Assembly (NCBI RefSeq): GCF_018130385.1
Contig: NZ_JAFCLU010000043.1
Location: 1-47,657, forward strand
DNA: 47,657 bases
Reading direction: 5' to 3'
Origin: Bradyrhizobium sp. AUGA SZCCT0283
Lineage (GTDB): Bacteria > Pseudomonadota > Alphaproteobacteria > Rhizobiales > Xanthobacteraceae
Positions 7,852 to 18,900 of the stretch are shown here, piece after piece. The translations under genes were made by a program, and so were the position numbers. The notes under the pieces were generated by a model. That model was given only the letters and a program-made list of their open reading frames with translations, did no database searches and was not told where the DNA came from. Positions within the stretch are counted from its first letter, which is position 1. Each line of letters opens with the position of its first letter.

Positions 7852-10626
7852 TCAACTGCCAAGCGCCAATCGGATCATCCGGGCGAGCTCGGACTTGCGA
7901 TAGGGTTTCGCCAGCAGCAGAACGCCGGAATCCAGGCGGCCATGATGGACAATGGCGTTCTCGGTATAGCCTGATGTGAACAGGGTCTTGAGGCCCGGCC
8001 GCCGCTTCAGCGCTTCATCGACGAGCTGGCGGCCGTTCATCGGGCCGGGCATGATCACGTCGGTGAACAGCAGGTCGATGGCGGGGACCTCGTCGATGAA
8101 GCGCAAGGCGTCGGACGCGTTGGCCGCCTCCAGCGTGGTGTAGCCCAGGCTCTCGATCTGGGTCATCACATAGCGCCGCACCAGCGTATCGTCCTCGACG
8201 ACGAGGACCGTTTCGTTGCCGCCTTCGATGTTCGCCGAGACCTGCGCTTCCGCCGCGGTCTGCTGCAATCCCGTCGCCCGCGGCAGGTAGATCTTGACCG
8301 AGGTGCCGTGGCCTTCCTCGCTGTAGATCTTGACGTGTCCGCCCGACTGCTTGACGAAGCCGAACACCATGCTGAGGCCAAGGCCGGTGCCCCGGCCAAC
8401 CTCCTTGGTCGTAAAGAAGGGTTCGAATACCCGTTCGAGCAGCGCGGGCGAGATTCCGGAGCCGGTGTCGCTAACCGCGATCATCACGTAATTGCCGGCC
8501 GTGACCTCGCTGTGCATGCCCGCGTAGCTTTCGTCGAGGAAGACGTTGCTGGTCTCGAGCGCGAGCTTGCCGCCGTTGGGCATGGCATCGCGCGCATTGA
8601 TTGCCAGATTGAGAACGGCCGTCGTAAGCAGGTTTGGATCGGCCAGCGCGGTCCATGCATCTTCAGCCAACAGCGGCGTGATTTCGATGTTTTCGCCCAG
8701 CGTCGGGTTCAGCAGCTTCGCCGACTCCAGCACCAGCGCGTTGACGTCAACTTCACGTGGCTGCAGCGGCTGCTTGCGGGCAAAGGCGAGAAGATGCTTG
8801 GTCAGGTTGGCTCCGCGTTCGGCGGCTTCGTCGATCAGCCTGGCGACGGCGGCGAGCTGGGGCTGACCGGCGACGGCTTCCTCCAGAATGCCGATGGTGC
8901 CGGTGATCACGGTCAGGATATTGTTGAAGTCATGCGCGACGCCGCCCGTGAGCTGGCCGACCGCATCCATCTTTTGCGCATGGCGCAATTGGGCTTCCGC
9001 GGCCTGCTTTTCGGTCAGGTCCCGGCCGATGAAGAAGTGGCGCCGGACCGGCTCCGACCACGTCCCGGTCCAGTTCAGCGCGACCGCCTCGCCCTCCTTG
9101 TTGATATAGCGCGTCTCGAAATTGCGCTTGCTTTGTCCCCGCCGCGCCGCCCGCATCTCCCTGCGGGTGTGTTCGAGGTCGTCGGGGTGGATGAATTCCA
9201 CCGCGCTATGTCCGATCATGTCGGAGGGCTGATAGCCGAGAATCGCGGTGACGCTCGGGCTGACCTGGATGAAATTGCCGCTGGTGTCGGTCACGAGGAT
9301 GAGGTCGTTCGAAGAATCGAAGATGCGCCGCCGCTCCTCGATTTCCTGGCTGAGCGCCTGCTGCGTCCGCTTGTTTTCGGTGATGTCGCGGGCGGCTTTG
9401 GAGATGCCGACGATCTTGCCGGAGGCCGAGCGGATCGGGGAGATGCTCAGCGAAACGTCGACGGTGCTGCCATCCTTGCGCACGCGTGAAGTCTCGTAAT
9501 GTTCAATTGGCTCGCCTCGGTTGATCCGTTCGACGATATTGCGTACCTCTTCGCGCCGGTCCGGCGGGACGATCATGTTGATGCTCTTGCCGATCGCTTC
9601 CGCTGCCGTGAAGCCGAACAGGCGTTCGGCGGCTCCGTTCCAGCCGGTAATGGTGCCGTCCAGCAATTTGGTGATGATGGCATCGTTGGATGATTCCACG
9701 ACCGCGCTGAAGAGACTTTCGCGTTCGGTGCGGAGTTTTCTCTCGGAAGCGGCTTCCCGGCGCAACGTTCCGAGCAGACGAGCCAGCTTGGCCTGCAGGC
9801 CGACATTGTCGATAAGCAGGATGGCGAGCACGAAGCTCGCGGCACAAAGGCCGTAGATGCGGCCGAGGTAGAAACCGACGTCGAAGCGCGCGACGTTCAG
9901 GATCGCCGACAGGGCGACGTCGAACAACCAGGCGCTCATCACGACCATCAGCCAGACGTCGAGGACGGCGTGCGGCCTGCGAAGCCATAGCACCGCCAGC
10001 GCAGCGAGGCTGAGGCACCATACGGTCGAGACCACCCCGAGCATGACGGGCGTGTAATGGCCACCGCTCAGAAGGATCGGCAGGCGGTCGTGTTGGGCGG
10101 TGACGAGCCAGGTGAACGCGGCCATCCCGACACTGACCGTAACGATGCTCGCAACGATTGCCGCGCCGGTCGAGCCCCGTATCTTCGTGCCGTTGTCCCC
10201 TGCCTTCAGCAGCGCATAGCCGAGGACCAGCAGCGGAAATACGCCATGCCAGACCATGTAGAGCCAGACGGTGGTTTGCGTTCCCGCGCCGAGCAGCCCG
10301 CCGGGCGCGAACAGGCCGGGAAAGGTAAGGGCGTGGACGATGGCCGCCACGGCCGTGAACAAATATCCGCTCGCGAGCAGCAAGAGCGCCCGCGAGCGGG
10401 AAATCGCGAACTGCGAAAACAACAGGACGGCGGTGATCAGGTCGTTGATCGACAGCGCCGACTGATAGCTCGCAACGAATGCCGGGACCGGGGCAAGCGG
10501 CACGCCGGCAAACGGCACGGCGCAGGCGAACAGTACTGCCGAGACGCCGACCACGGCGAGGGCGGCGATGCGGTCGCCGCGGGTCGCCGGCATGGTCGAA
10601 AGGAAGATGTTGCGCTCGTCAACCAT
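7852..10626 (-). CDS. Membrane hybrid histidine kinase (MASE4-PAS-PAS-HisKA-HATPase-REC)
   Basis: 924 residues. The first ~270 hold a multi-helix membrane sensor of MASE4 type (VWLYMVWHGVFPLLVLGYALLK). Two PAS domains follow (SSNDAIITKLLDGTITGWN; SSNDLILVTDTSGNFIQVSP). The phospho-acceptor is in GGVAHDFNNILTVI, the ATPase lobe shows NLAINARDAM and GTGLGLSMVFG, and the C-terminal receiver has VVEDD, DLLFTDVIMPG and the switch Lys in LAKPY. It is therefore a self-contained phosphotransfer protein of the inner membrane. The ATG at 10626 has GGAG upstream; a TTG five codons earlier is unlikely. It is divergent from the lone receiver at 10967. The stimulus is unknown. Confidence 0.93.
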   Translation of the reverse strand: MVDERNIFLSTMPATRGDRIAALAVVGVSAVLFACAVPFAGVPLAPVPAFVASYQSALSINDLITAVLLFSQFAISRSRALLLLASGYLFTAVAAIVHALTFPGLFAPGGLLGAGTQTTVWLYMVWHGVFPLLVLGYALLKAGDNGTKIRGSTGAAIVASIVTVSVGMAAFTWLVTAQHDRLPILLSGGHYTPVMLGVVSTVWCLSLAALAVLWLRRPHAVLDVWLMVVMSAWLFDVALSAILNVARFDVGFYLGRIYGLCAASFVLAILLIDNVGLQAKLARLLGTLRREAASERKLRTERESLFSAVVESSNDAIITKLLDGTITGWNGAAERLFGFTAAEAIGKSINMIVPPDRREEVRNIVERINRGEPIEHYETSRVRKDGSTVDVSLSISPIRSASGKIVGISKAARDITENKRTQQALSQEIEERRRIFDSSNDLILVTDTSGNFIQVSPSVTAILGYQPSDMIGHSAVEFIHPDDLEHTRREMRAARRGQSKRNFETRYINKEGEAVALNWTGTWSEPVRRHFFIGRDLTEKQAAEAQLRHAQKMDAVGQLTGGVAHDFNNILTVITGTIGILEEAVAGQPQLAAVARLIDEAAERGANLTKHLLAFARKQPLQPREVDVNALVLESAKLLNPTLGENIEITPLLAEDAWTALADPNLLTTAVLNLAINARDAMPNGGKLALETSNVFLDESYAGMHSEVTAGNYVMIAVSDTGSGISPALLERVFEPFFTTKEVGRGTGLGLSMVFGFVKQSGGHVKIYSEEGHGTSVKIYLPRATGLQQTAAEAQVSANIEGGNETVLVVEDDTLVRRYVMTQIESLGYTTLEAANASDALRFIDEVPAIDLLFTDVIMPGPMNGRQLVDEALKRRPGLKTLFTSGYTENAIVHHGRLDSGVLLLAKPYRKSELARMIRLALGS

Positions 10627-10966
10627 TGTCGTCTCCGGCAAACTGGCAGCGAACGCGCCATGGCAACAGCTTCAAAAATGACAATCGTCTCAAACGCTCG
10701 AAAACGATGCACCGACGCGGCCAAAGATCCAGCCGATACCTGGATGCCTTTAGAATCGATGCCGCTGGAATCGCATCCCCGAGGCTACGCTAGCGTCGCT
10801 TCGGGGGGAATCAACTCGAGGCTGCATATTACCTGACGATGCCTGGCCGGGAACTCGTTAGGTAGGTAACCGCCTCTTTACCGACCGGCTGAATAATGCC
10901 CGTGGAACTGCCGAAATCCGCGAATTTTCATCGTAGGCTGCTGCACGACCGATCCGGGAGACTTCG
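10627..10966. other. Divergent intergenic region between two signalling genes
   Basis: No gene is seen. It must hold divergent promoters for the hybrid kinase (minus) and the receiver (plus). An imperfect stem (CCCCGAG...CTTCGGGG) lies at 10777-10807. I found no convincing RpoN, EcfG or FixK match here. Confidence 0.5.
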
Positions 10967-11380
10967 ATGCCCCGCGTGCTTGTTGTTGACGATCAGGCCG
11001 ACGTCCGTACGATCATTTCCATCGTGCTGCGCATCCATCATTTCGAAATCGTCGAGGCAGAAAGCGCCGCATCCGCGTTGAAGCTGTTCGAGGAAGCAAG
11101 CTTCGGTGAAGCAAGCTTTGACCTGGCGATCGTCGATATCTTCCTGCAAGGCACCAACGGCTCCGATCTGATTGCAGCGCTACGCGGGCGCGCGCCCGGT
11201 CTGCCCGTCATCGCGATTTCAGGAATGGCCGCGCTGGACTTTCTGTCCGAAAGCCCTGAGCTCTCCGACGTTGTCTGTCTGCAGAAGCCGTTTCGTCCGC
11301 CGGACTTGATGCGCGCGATCGAAGCGGCGCGGGGGGCACTCCGGCAATCGGCCGGCGCCGTCGTAGCGGCGGTGCGATAG
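10967..11380 (+). CDS. Single-domain response regulator (REC)
   Basis: 137 residues, essentially one receiver domain: RVLVVDDQADVR with the acidic pair, phospho-acceptor Asp in LAIVDIFLQGTNG, Ser/Thr switch in VIAISG, and the conserved Lys in CLQKPF. There is no output domain, so it presumably relays phosphate or controls a partner. Residues encoded around 11093-11122 contain an internal 15-bp tandem repeat (EASFG-EASFD) that lengthens the alpha2-beta3 region. GGGAG precedes the ATG. It is flanked by two kinases on the opposite strand. Confidence 0.9.
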   Translation: MPRVLVVDDQADVRTIISIVLRIHHFEIVEAESAASALKLFEEASFGEASFDLAIVDIFLQGTNGSDLIAALRGRAPGLPVIAISGMAALDFLSESPELSDVVCLQKPFRPPDLMRAIEAARGALRQSAGAVVAAVR

Positions 11381-11434
11381 CTGGTCCGGCATATTGCAAC
11401 TGTTCTCATTGCTGCCGACCCTTCAAGCGCCGGG

Positions 11435-12931
11435 TTACCGCTCGGCGCGTCGCAGGCCGTTGCCGTCGATGGCGATCTCGCGGAGCGGGACCGGATCGGC
11501 GACAACCTGCCGGTGCGGCAAGGGGACCGAGAGGCAACAAACGAGGCCTTCCGGGCGCCAATCGAATTCCGCATGGCCGCCGAGCTGCGACTCGATGCTG
11601 GCGATCACGCTTCTGGTTCCGAACCCGCGCGATACCGGCTTCTCGACCGGCGGCCCGCCGGTCTCCACCCACACGATCTTGAGAAGGCCCGCCTGGTCTT
11701 CCCAGTTCACCGTCAGCCGGCCCGACAGCGTCGACAGGGCGCCGTACTTTGCCGAATTGGTGACGAGTTCATGCAGCGCCAGCGCGACGGTCTGGGCCGT
11801 TGCCGGCTCGAGTTGGATCTCCGGACCGCGCAACGCGATCTGGTCGCCGGTGGAATAGGGCGCCAGCTCCTCGTCGATCAGTTTTCTTATTTCGGCGCCC
11901 TGCCAGTTCGACAGCGAAAGCACGGTGTGCACCCGCGCCAGCGCGTTGATCCGTCCCTCGACCGACCGGACGTAGCTCTTCACGTTTTCGCCGCGCGTCA
12001 GCCGGACGATGGATTGCGCCAGCGCCAGCGCGTTCTTGGCGCGATGATCGACCTCCCGCGCCAGAAGGCTCTGCCGCTCTTCGGCCTGCTTGCGTTCGGT
12101 GATATCGACGGTGACGCCGCTGACGCGGATGACGCGGCCGCCCTTGTCGGTGCTCGCCGCCGCCGTTCCCGCGCACCAGCGCACTTCGCCGTTCGGCCGG
12201 ACGATGCGGAATTCCGCTTCATATGATTTCGCCCCTCGGGCGAAGCTCGCCCACGCCTCGTGCAATCCCTGAACGTCGTCGGGGTGAAACAGCGCCTGGA
12301 TATTGGCCGGAGTCAGTTCGAAGCTGGCGGGATCGATGCCGAGGATCTGATACTGGCCCTCGTCCCACATCCAGTCGCCATTGACCCAGTCCCAGTCCCA
12401 GGATCCCATCTTTCCGGCGGCGATTGCGAGGCTGCGCCGCTGTTCGCTTTCCAGCAGTCTTGTGTGCGATTCCTCCAGTTCGGCGGTACGGGCGCGAACG
12501 CGATCTTCGAGCTCGACGTTGAGGCGCTCAAGCTGGCGCGTCTTGCGATAGAGCTCCGCAAACACCTTGATCTTGGCGCGCAACACCTCCGGCACGACCG
12601 GCACCGGAACATAATCGACCGCACCCATTTCGTAGCCGCGCAGCCGGTCGATGTCGCTGACCTGGATGGCGGAGATGAATATCATCGCCGTCTTCTGGAA
12701 ACGGGGATGCTCGCGGATCATGGCGGCGAGTTCGAACCCGTCCAGTTCCGGCATGCAGACATCGACCAGGATGATGGCGACATCGTTCTTGAGCAGGAAC
12801 TCGAGCGCCTCGCGCCCGGACGAAGCCTTGACCAGGTTCTCGCCGAGTTCCTTCAGGATGACTTCATAGGCGAGCAGCTTCGCCGGCTGATCGTCAACCA
12901 GAAGGATGTTTACCTTGTCATGGTCCATCAT
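11435..12931 (-). CDS. REC-coiled-coil-PAS-HWE histidine kinase
   Basis: 498 residues. N-terminal receiver 1-125 (NILLVDDQPAKLL, phospho-acceptor in IILVDVCMPELDG), then a coiled coil (about 125-170), a PAS domain with PAC (FRIVRPNGEVRW...VTVDITERKQAE) and an HWE/HisKA_2 kinase: EVDHRAKNALALAQSIVRLT carries the phospho-His and HELVTNSAKYGAL the ATPase N-box. With input at a receiver and no membrane helix, it should act in the cytosol downstream of another kinase. Its ATG lies 13 bp after the giant HAMP kinase stop, so the two form an operon and probably a relay. Confidence 0.92.
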   Translation of the reverse strand: MMDHDKVNILLVDDQPAKLLAYEVILKELGENLVKASSGREALEFLLKNDVAIILVDVCMPELDGFELAAMIREHPRFQKTAMIFISAIQVSDIDRLRGYEMGAVDYVPVPVVPEVLRAKIKVFAELYRKTRQLERLNVELEDRVRARTAELEESHTRLLESEQRRSLAIAAGKMGSWDWDWVNGDWMWDEGQYQILGIDPASFELTPANIQALFHPDDVQGLHEAWASFARGAKSYEAEFRIVRPNGEVRWCAGTAAASTDKGGRVIRVSGVTVDITERKQAEERQSLLAREVDHRAKNALALAQSIVRLTRGENVKSYVRSVEGRINALARVHTVLSLSNWQGAEIRKLIDEELAPYSTGDQIALRGPEIQLEPATAQTVALALHELVTNSAKYGALSTLSGRLTVNWEDQAGLLKIVWVETGGPPVEKPVSRGFGTRSVIASIESQLGGHAEFDWRPEGLVCCLSVPLPHRQVVADPVPLREIAIDGNGLRRAER

Positions 12932-12944
12932 CTGCTTACGCCGA

Positions 12945-15900
12945 TCAACGGTGTAACCACATTCGTATCGCGAGCAGCAACTGCTCGGTATTGACGGGTT
13001 TGGCGAGATAGTCCGAAGCGCCGGCTTCGAGACATTTCTCGCGGTCGCCCTTCATCGCCTTGGCGGTCAGTGCGATGATCGGAAGGCGTCCGAACGATGG
13101 GTTCTGCCTGATAACGCCAATGGTCTGATATCCGTCCATTTGCGGCATCATGATATCCATCAACACGATCGCGATGTCGGGGTTCGATTCGACCAGCGCA
13201 ATGGCCTCGTGGCCCGTCGTCGCCGTCAGCACCTTCATCCCGCGCCGTTCGAGCACACTCGACAGCGCGAAGATGTTGCGGGCGTCGTCATCAACCAGAA
13301 GCGCCGTCTTGCCAACAAGATCCTCATCGGAACTATTGAGCTTTTCGAGCATCCTCTGCTTCTCGACCGGCAATTCCGTGATCACACGGTGCAAAAACAG
13401 CGACGTTTCGTCGAGCAGGCGTTCCGGCGACTCGACGCCTTTCACCACGATGCTTCTCGCCATGGTGTGAAGTTCCGCATCTTCCTCGGCCGAAAGTTCC
13501 CGCCCCGTGAACACCACGACGGGCACGTTCGACAGCGTTTCATCGTTGCGAAGCCGGTCGAGCACCTCGAAGCCGCTCATATCAGGTAGCCGCAGATCCA
13601 GCACGACGCAGTCGCACGGCTGGTCGCGCAGCGTCGACAACGCAGCGGCGCCGGTGTCGGCGGTGAGGATCTCGATGTCGTCGTGGCCGAGCAATTCGGT
13701 GATGCTCATCTGCTCGGCGGCATTGTCCTCCACGATCAGCAGGCGCTTGCGGCGGGGTTTTGCATATTCCTTGATCTGCGCCAGCGCCGCGCTGACGCCC
13801 TCGGTCGTCGTCGGCTTGTTGACGAAGGAAAACGCGCCGCGCGCCAGCGCATGCTGGCGGTCTTCGTCGAGCGTGATGATCTGCACCGGAATGTGCCGCG
13901 TCAGCGGATTGTGCTTGAGCTGGCTCAGCACGGTCCAGCCCAGCATGTCCGGCAGGAACACGTCGAGCGAAACCGCAGCCGGCTGGAATTGCTTGGCGAG
14001 TTCGAGCGCCTCGGTGCCGCGGCTTGCGACCAGCACCTTGAAACCCTTGTCGCGGGCGAGATCGATCAACACCCGCGCATAATGCGGATCGTCCTCGACG
14101 ATTAGCAGAATGGTATCTCCCGGCGCGAGATTGAGTCGGTCGTCCGGCAATTGCTCGATGACCCGCTCCTGCGTCGCCGCGACCTGAACCGCGGGCGCGG
14201 GCGTGAACGGGGCAGGGGAGCGCGGTGCAACGGTGGGGCCGGAATATTTCAGCGGCAGATAAAGCACGAAAGTACTGCCCTTGCCGGGCGCGCTGCGCAG
14301 ATGGATTTCGCCGCCGAGCAGGCCCGCAAGCTCGCGGCTGATGGCAAGGCCGAGGCCGGTGCCGCCGTATTTCCGGCTGGTGCCGGCGTCGGCCTGCTGG
14401 AACGCCTCGAAGATCAGTTTCTGTTTCTCCAGCGGAATGCCGATGCCGGTGTCGGTCACCTCGAAGGCGACGACGGCGGGCGCGTGATTGAGGATCGGGT
14501 GTTCAGCGCTCCAGCCGCCGACGGCGGCCGACACGTTCAGCTTCACGCCGCCCTCCGCGGTGAACTTGAACGCGTTCGACAGCAGGTTCTTCAGAACCTG
14601 CTGCAGGCGCTTGGAGTCGGTCACCATGCTGCGGGCGAGGTTCTCGTCGACATTGATGTTGAACGACAGCTGGCGGTTTTCGGCCTCGTGCTTGAACGGC
14701 CGTCCGACCGTCTCCAGCAGGCTCGATGTCAGGATCTCCTCGGCATCGACGGTCACCGTGCCGGATTCGATCTTCGACAGGTCGAGGATGTCGCTGATCA
14801 GGTTGAGCAAATCGGTGCCGGCGCCGTGGATGGTGCGGGCGAACTCGACCTGCTTTGCCGACAGGTTGCCGTCCGGATTTTCGGTCAGCTGCTGGCCGAG
14901 GATCAGGATGCTGTTGAGCGGCGTGCGCAGCTCATGGGACATGTTGGCGAGGAATTCGGACTTGTACTTCGAGGTCAGCGAAAGCTCGGTCGCCTTCTCC
15001 TCGAGCGCGCGGCGGGCCTGTTCGATTTCCTGGTTCTTTCTTTCCACCTCGACGTTGCGCTCGGCAAGCTGCTGGGCCTTCTGTTCGAGCTGTTCGTTGG
15101 TCTGCTGCAATTCCTTCTGCTGGGTCTGCAGTTCGCCGGCGAGCTGCTGGGACTGTTTCAGCAGGCCCTCGGTCTGCATCGTGGCTTCGATCGAGTTGAG
15201 CACGATGCCGATGGAGTCGGTGAGCTGTTCGAGGAAGGTCATCTGCGAGGTCGTGAACGAACTGATCGAGGAAAGCTCGATCACCGCCTTGACCTGGTTT
15301 TCGAACAATACCGGAAGCACGACGAGATTCTTGGGAACGACGCGCAGCAGCGCCGAATTGATCGGCGCCGTGTCGGTCGGAATGTCCGCCACCAGCCGCT
15401 GACGCTTGTCCATCGCGCATTGGCCGATCAGGCCCTCGCCGAACTGCACGACTTGCGGATGCGGATTGGCCCCGTCGCCGGCATAGGCCGAGAGCAGGCG
15501 CAACTGCGGGCTGTCGGCACTCTCGGTCTGATAGATCACGCCCATATGGGCGTTGATCAGCGGCGCCAGTTCGGTCAGCAGCAGCCGGCCGACGGTGGTG
15601 AGGTCGCGCTGGCCCTGCAGCATGTTGGTGAATTTGGCGAGGTTGGTCTTCAGCCAGTCCTGTTCGGTATTGACCTGCGTCGTCAGGCGGAGGTTGCCGA
15701 TCATGGTGTTGATGTTGTCTTTGAGTTCGGCCACTTCGCCGCGGGCGTCGACCTGGATCGAGCGGGTCAGGTCGCCCTTGGTCACGGCGGTCGCCACCTC
15801 GGCGATGGCGCGCACCTGCGAGGTCAGGTTGGCGGCGAGCAGGTTGACGTTGCCGGTGAGATCCTTCCAGGTGCCGGCGGCGCCGGGCACGTTGGCCTGG

Positions 15901-18900
15901 CCGCCGAGCCGTCCCTCGACGCCGACTTCGCGCGCCACGCTGGTGACCTGGTCGGCGAAGGTCGCGAGCGTCTCGGTCATGTTGTTGATGGTATCGGCAA
16001 GGGCTGCGACTTCGCCCTTCGATTTCACGGTCAGGTTCTGCTTCAGGTCGCCGTCGGCGACCGCGGTCACCACCTTGACGATGCCGCGCACCTGTTCGGT
16101 CAGATTGGCGGCCATGAAGTTCACGGTGTCGGTGAGGTCCTTCCAGGTGCCGGCGACGCCGGGGACCTGCGCCTGGCCGCCGAGCTTGCCCTCGGTGCCG
16201 ACTTCGCGCGCCACGCGCGTCACTTCGCCGGCAAAGGCGTTGAGCTGATCGACCATCGTGTTGATGGTGTTCTTCAGTTCGAGGATTTCGCCCTTCACGT
16301 CGACCGTGATCTTGCGCGACAGGTCGCCGCGGGCCACGGCGGTGGTGACTTCGGCGATGTTGCGGACCTGCGTGGTCAGGTTGGCCGCCAAAAGGTTGAC
16401 GTTGTCGGTCAAATCCTTCCAGGTACCGCCGACGCCGGGCACCACGGCCTGGCCGCCGAGCCGCCCCTCGGTGCCGACCTCGCGCGCCACGCGCGTCACT
16501 TCGGCGGCGAACGAGCGAAGCTGCTCGACCATCGTATTGAGGGTGTCTTTCAGCAGCAGGATTTCGCCGCGGACGTCGACCGTGATCTTCTTCGACAGGT
16601 CGCCGCCGGCAATGGCGGTGGCGACTTCGGCGATGTTGCGGACCTGCGCGGTCAGGTTCGAGGCCATGAAGTTGACGTTGTCGGTGAGGTCCTTCCAGGT
16701 GCCGGCCACTTCGGGCACCTGGGCCTGGCCGCCGAGTTTTCCTTCAGTGCCGACCTCGCGCGCCACGCGCGTGACTTCCGACGCAAATGCATTGAGCTGG
16801 TCGACCATCGTGTTGATGGTGTTCTTCAGTTCGAGGATTTCGCCCTTCACGTCCACCGTGATCTTGCGGGAGAGGTCGCCGCGGGCCACCGCGGTGGTGA
16901 CTTCGGCGATGTTGCGGACCTGAGCGGTCAGGTTGCCCGCCATCGAGTTGACACTGTCGGTGAGGTCCTTCCAGGTGCCGGCGACGCCGGGCACGTTGGC
17001 CTGGCCGCCGAGCCGTCCTTCGGTGCCGACCTCGCGCGCCACGCGGGTCACTTCGCCGGCAAAACGATTGAGCTGGTCGACCATCGTGTTCAGCGTTTCC
17101 TTGAGCTGCAGGATCTCGCCGCGCACGTCGACCGTGATCTTGCGCGACAGGTCGCCGCCGGCGATCGCGGTCGCCACCTCGGCAATGTTGCGGACCTGCG
17201 CCGTCAGATTGCCGGCCATCGAGTTCACGCTGTCGGTCAAATCCTTCCAGGTGCCGGCGACGCCGGGCACTTCGGCCTGACCGCCGAGCTTGCCGTCGGT
17301 GCCGACTTCGCGCGCCACGCGCGTCACTTCGCCGGCAAATGCGTTGAGCTGGTCGACCATCGTATTGAGCGTTTCCTTCAGCTGAAGGATTTCGCCCGAG
17401 ACGTTGACGGTGATCTTCTTCGACAGGTCGCCCTTGGCCACCGCGGTCGCGACCTCGGCGATATTGCGGACCTGGCCGGTCAGGTTCGAGGCCATCGAGT
17501 TGACGCTGTCGGTCAAATCCTTCCAGGTGCCGGCGACGCCGCGCACCAGCGCCTGGCCGCCGAGCTTGCCTTCGGTACCGACCTCGCGCGCCACGCGCGT
17601 CACTTCGCCGGCGAACGCATTGAGCTGGTCCACCATCGTGTTGATGGTGTCCTTCAGCTCGAGGATTTCGCCGCGCACGTCCACGGTGATCTTCTTCGAC
17701 AGGTCGCCATTGGCGACCGCTGTCGTCACCTCGGCGATGTTGCGGACCTGCGCCGTCAAATTGCTCGCCATCGAGTTGACGCTCTCGGTGAGATCCTTCC
17801 AGGTGCCGGCGACGCCGAGCACGTTGGCCTGACCGCCGAGCCGTCCCTCGGTGCCGACTTCGCGCGCCACGCGCGTCACTTCGCCGGCAAAGGCGTTGAG
17901 CTGGTCGACCATTGTGTTGAGCGTTTCCTTCAATTGCAGGATTTCGCCCGAGACGTTCACGGTGATCTTCTTGGAAAGGTCGCCGCCTGCAATCGCGGTG
18001 GCGACGTCGGCGATGTTGCGGACCTGCGCCGTCAGGTTGGAGGCCATGAAGTTGACATTGTCGGTGAGGTCCTTCCAGGTGCCGGCAACGCCGGGGACCT
18101 GGGCCTGACCGCCGAGCTTGCCTTCGGTACCGACCTCGCGGGCGACGCGGGTCACTTCGGAGGCGAACGAGTTGAGCTGGTCGACCATCGTGTTGATGGT
18201 GTCTTTCAGTTCGAGAATTTCGCCGCGGACGTCGACGGTGATCTTGCGCGAGAGGTCGCCGCGGGCCACGGCCGTGGTGACGTTGGCGATGTTGCGGACC
18301 TGGGCGGTGAGGTTGCCGCACATCGCGTTGACGGAGTCGGTCAGATCCTTCCAGGTGCCGGCGACGCCGGGGACGATGGCCTGGCCGCCGAGCTTGCCAT
18401 CGGTGCCGACTTCGCGGGCGACGCGGGTCACTTCGGATGCGAACGATCGTAGCTGATCCACCATCGTGTTGATGGCTTCCTTGAGCTGCAGGATCTCGCC
18501 GCGGACGTCCACCGTGATCTTTTTCGACAGGTCGCCGTTGGCCACCGCGATGGTGACCTCGGCGATGTTGCGGACCTGGCCGGTCAGGTTGTTGGCCATC
18601 GAGTTGACGCTCTCGGTCAGGTCCTTCCAGACGCCGGTCACTTCCGGCACCTGGGCCTGGCCGCCGAGCTTGCCCTCGGTGCCGACCTCGCGCGCCACGC
18701 GCGTCACTTCCGAGGTGAACACGGAAAGCTGCTTGATCATCGTGTTGACGATGTTGGCCGACTGCAAAAATTCGCCGCCAAGTGGGCGGCCGTCGACGTC
18801 GAGCTGCACGGTCTGCAGCAGATTGCCCTGGGCCACGGCGGCGACCGCGCGCGTGACTTCGCGGGTCGGCCACAGCAGGTCGTCGATCAGCGCGTTGACG

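Noticed and set aside
14151..18452. A 1433-codon open frame antisense to the giant HAMP kinase
   Set aside because: It mirrors the 276-bp repeat on the opposite strand. High GC at third positions removes stops there; it has no family similarity and no plausible start.
15661..18708. Regular repeats as a possible CRISPR array
   Set aside because: The period is 276 bp, in frame, and encodes HAMP units; there are no unique spacers and no cas genes.
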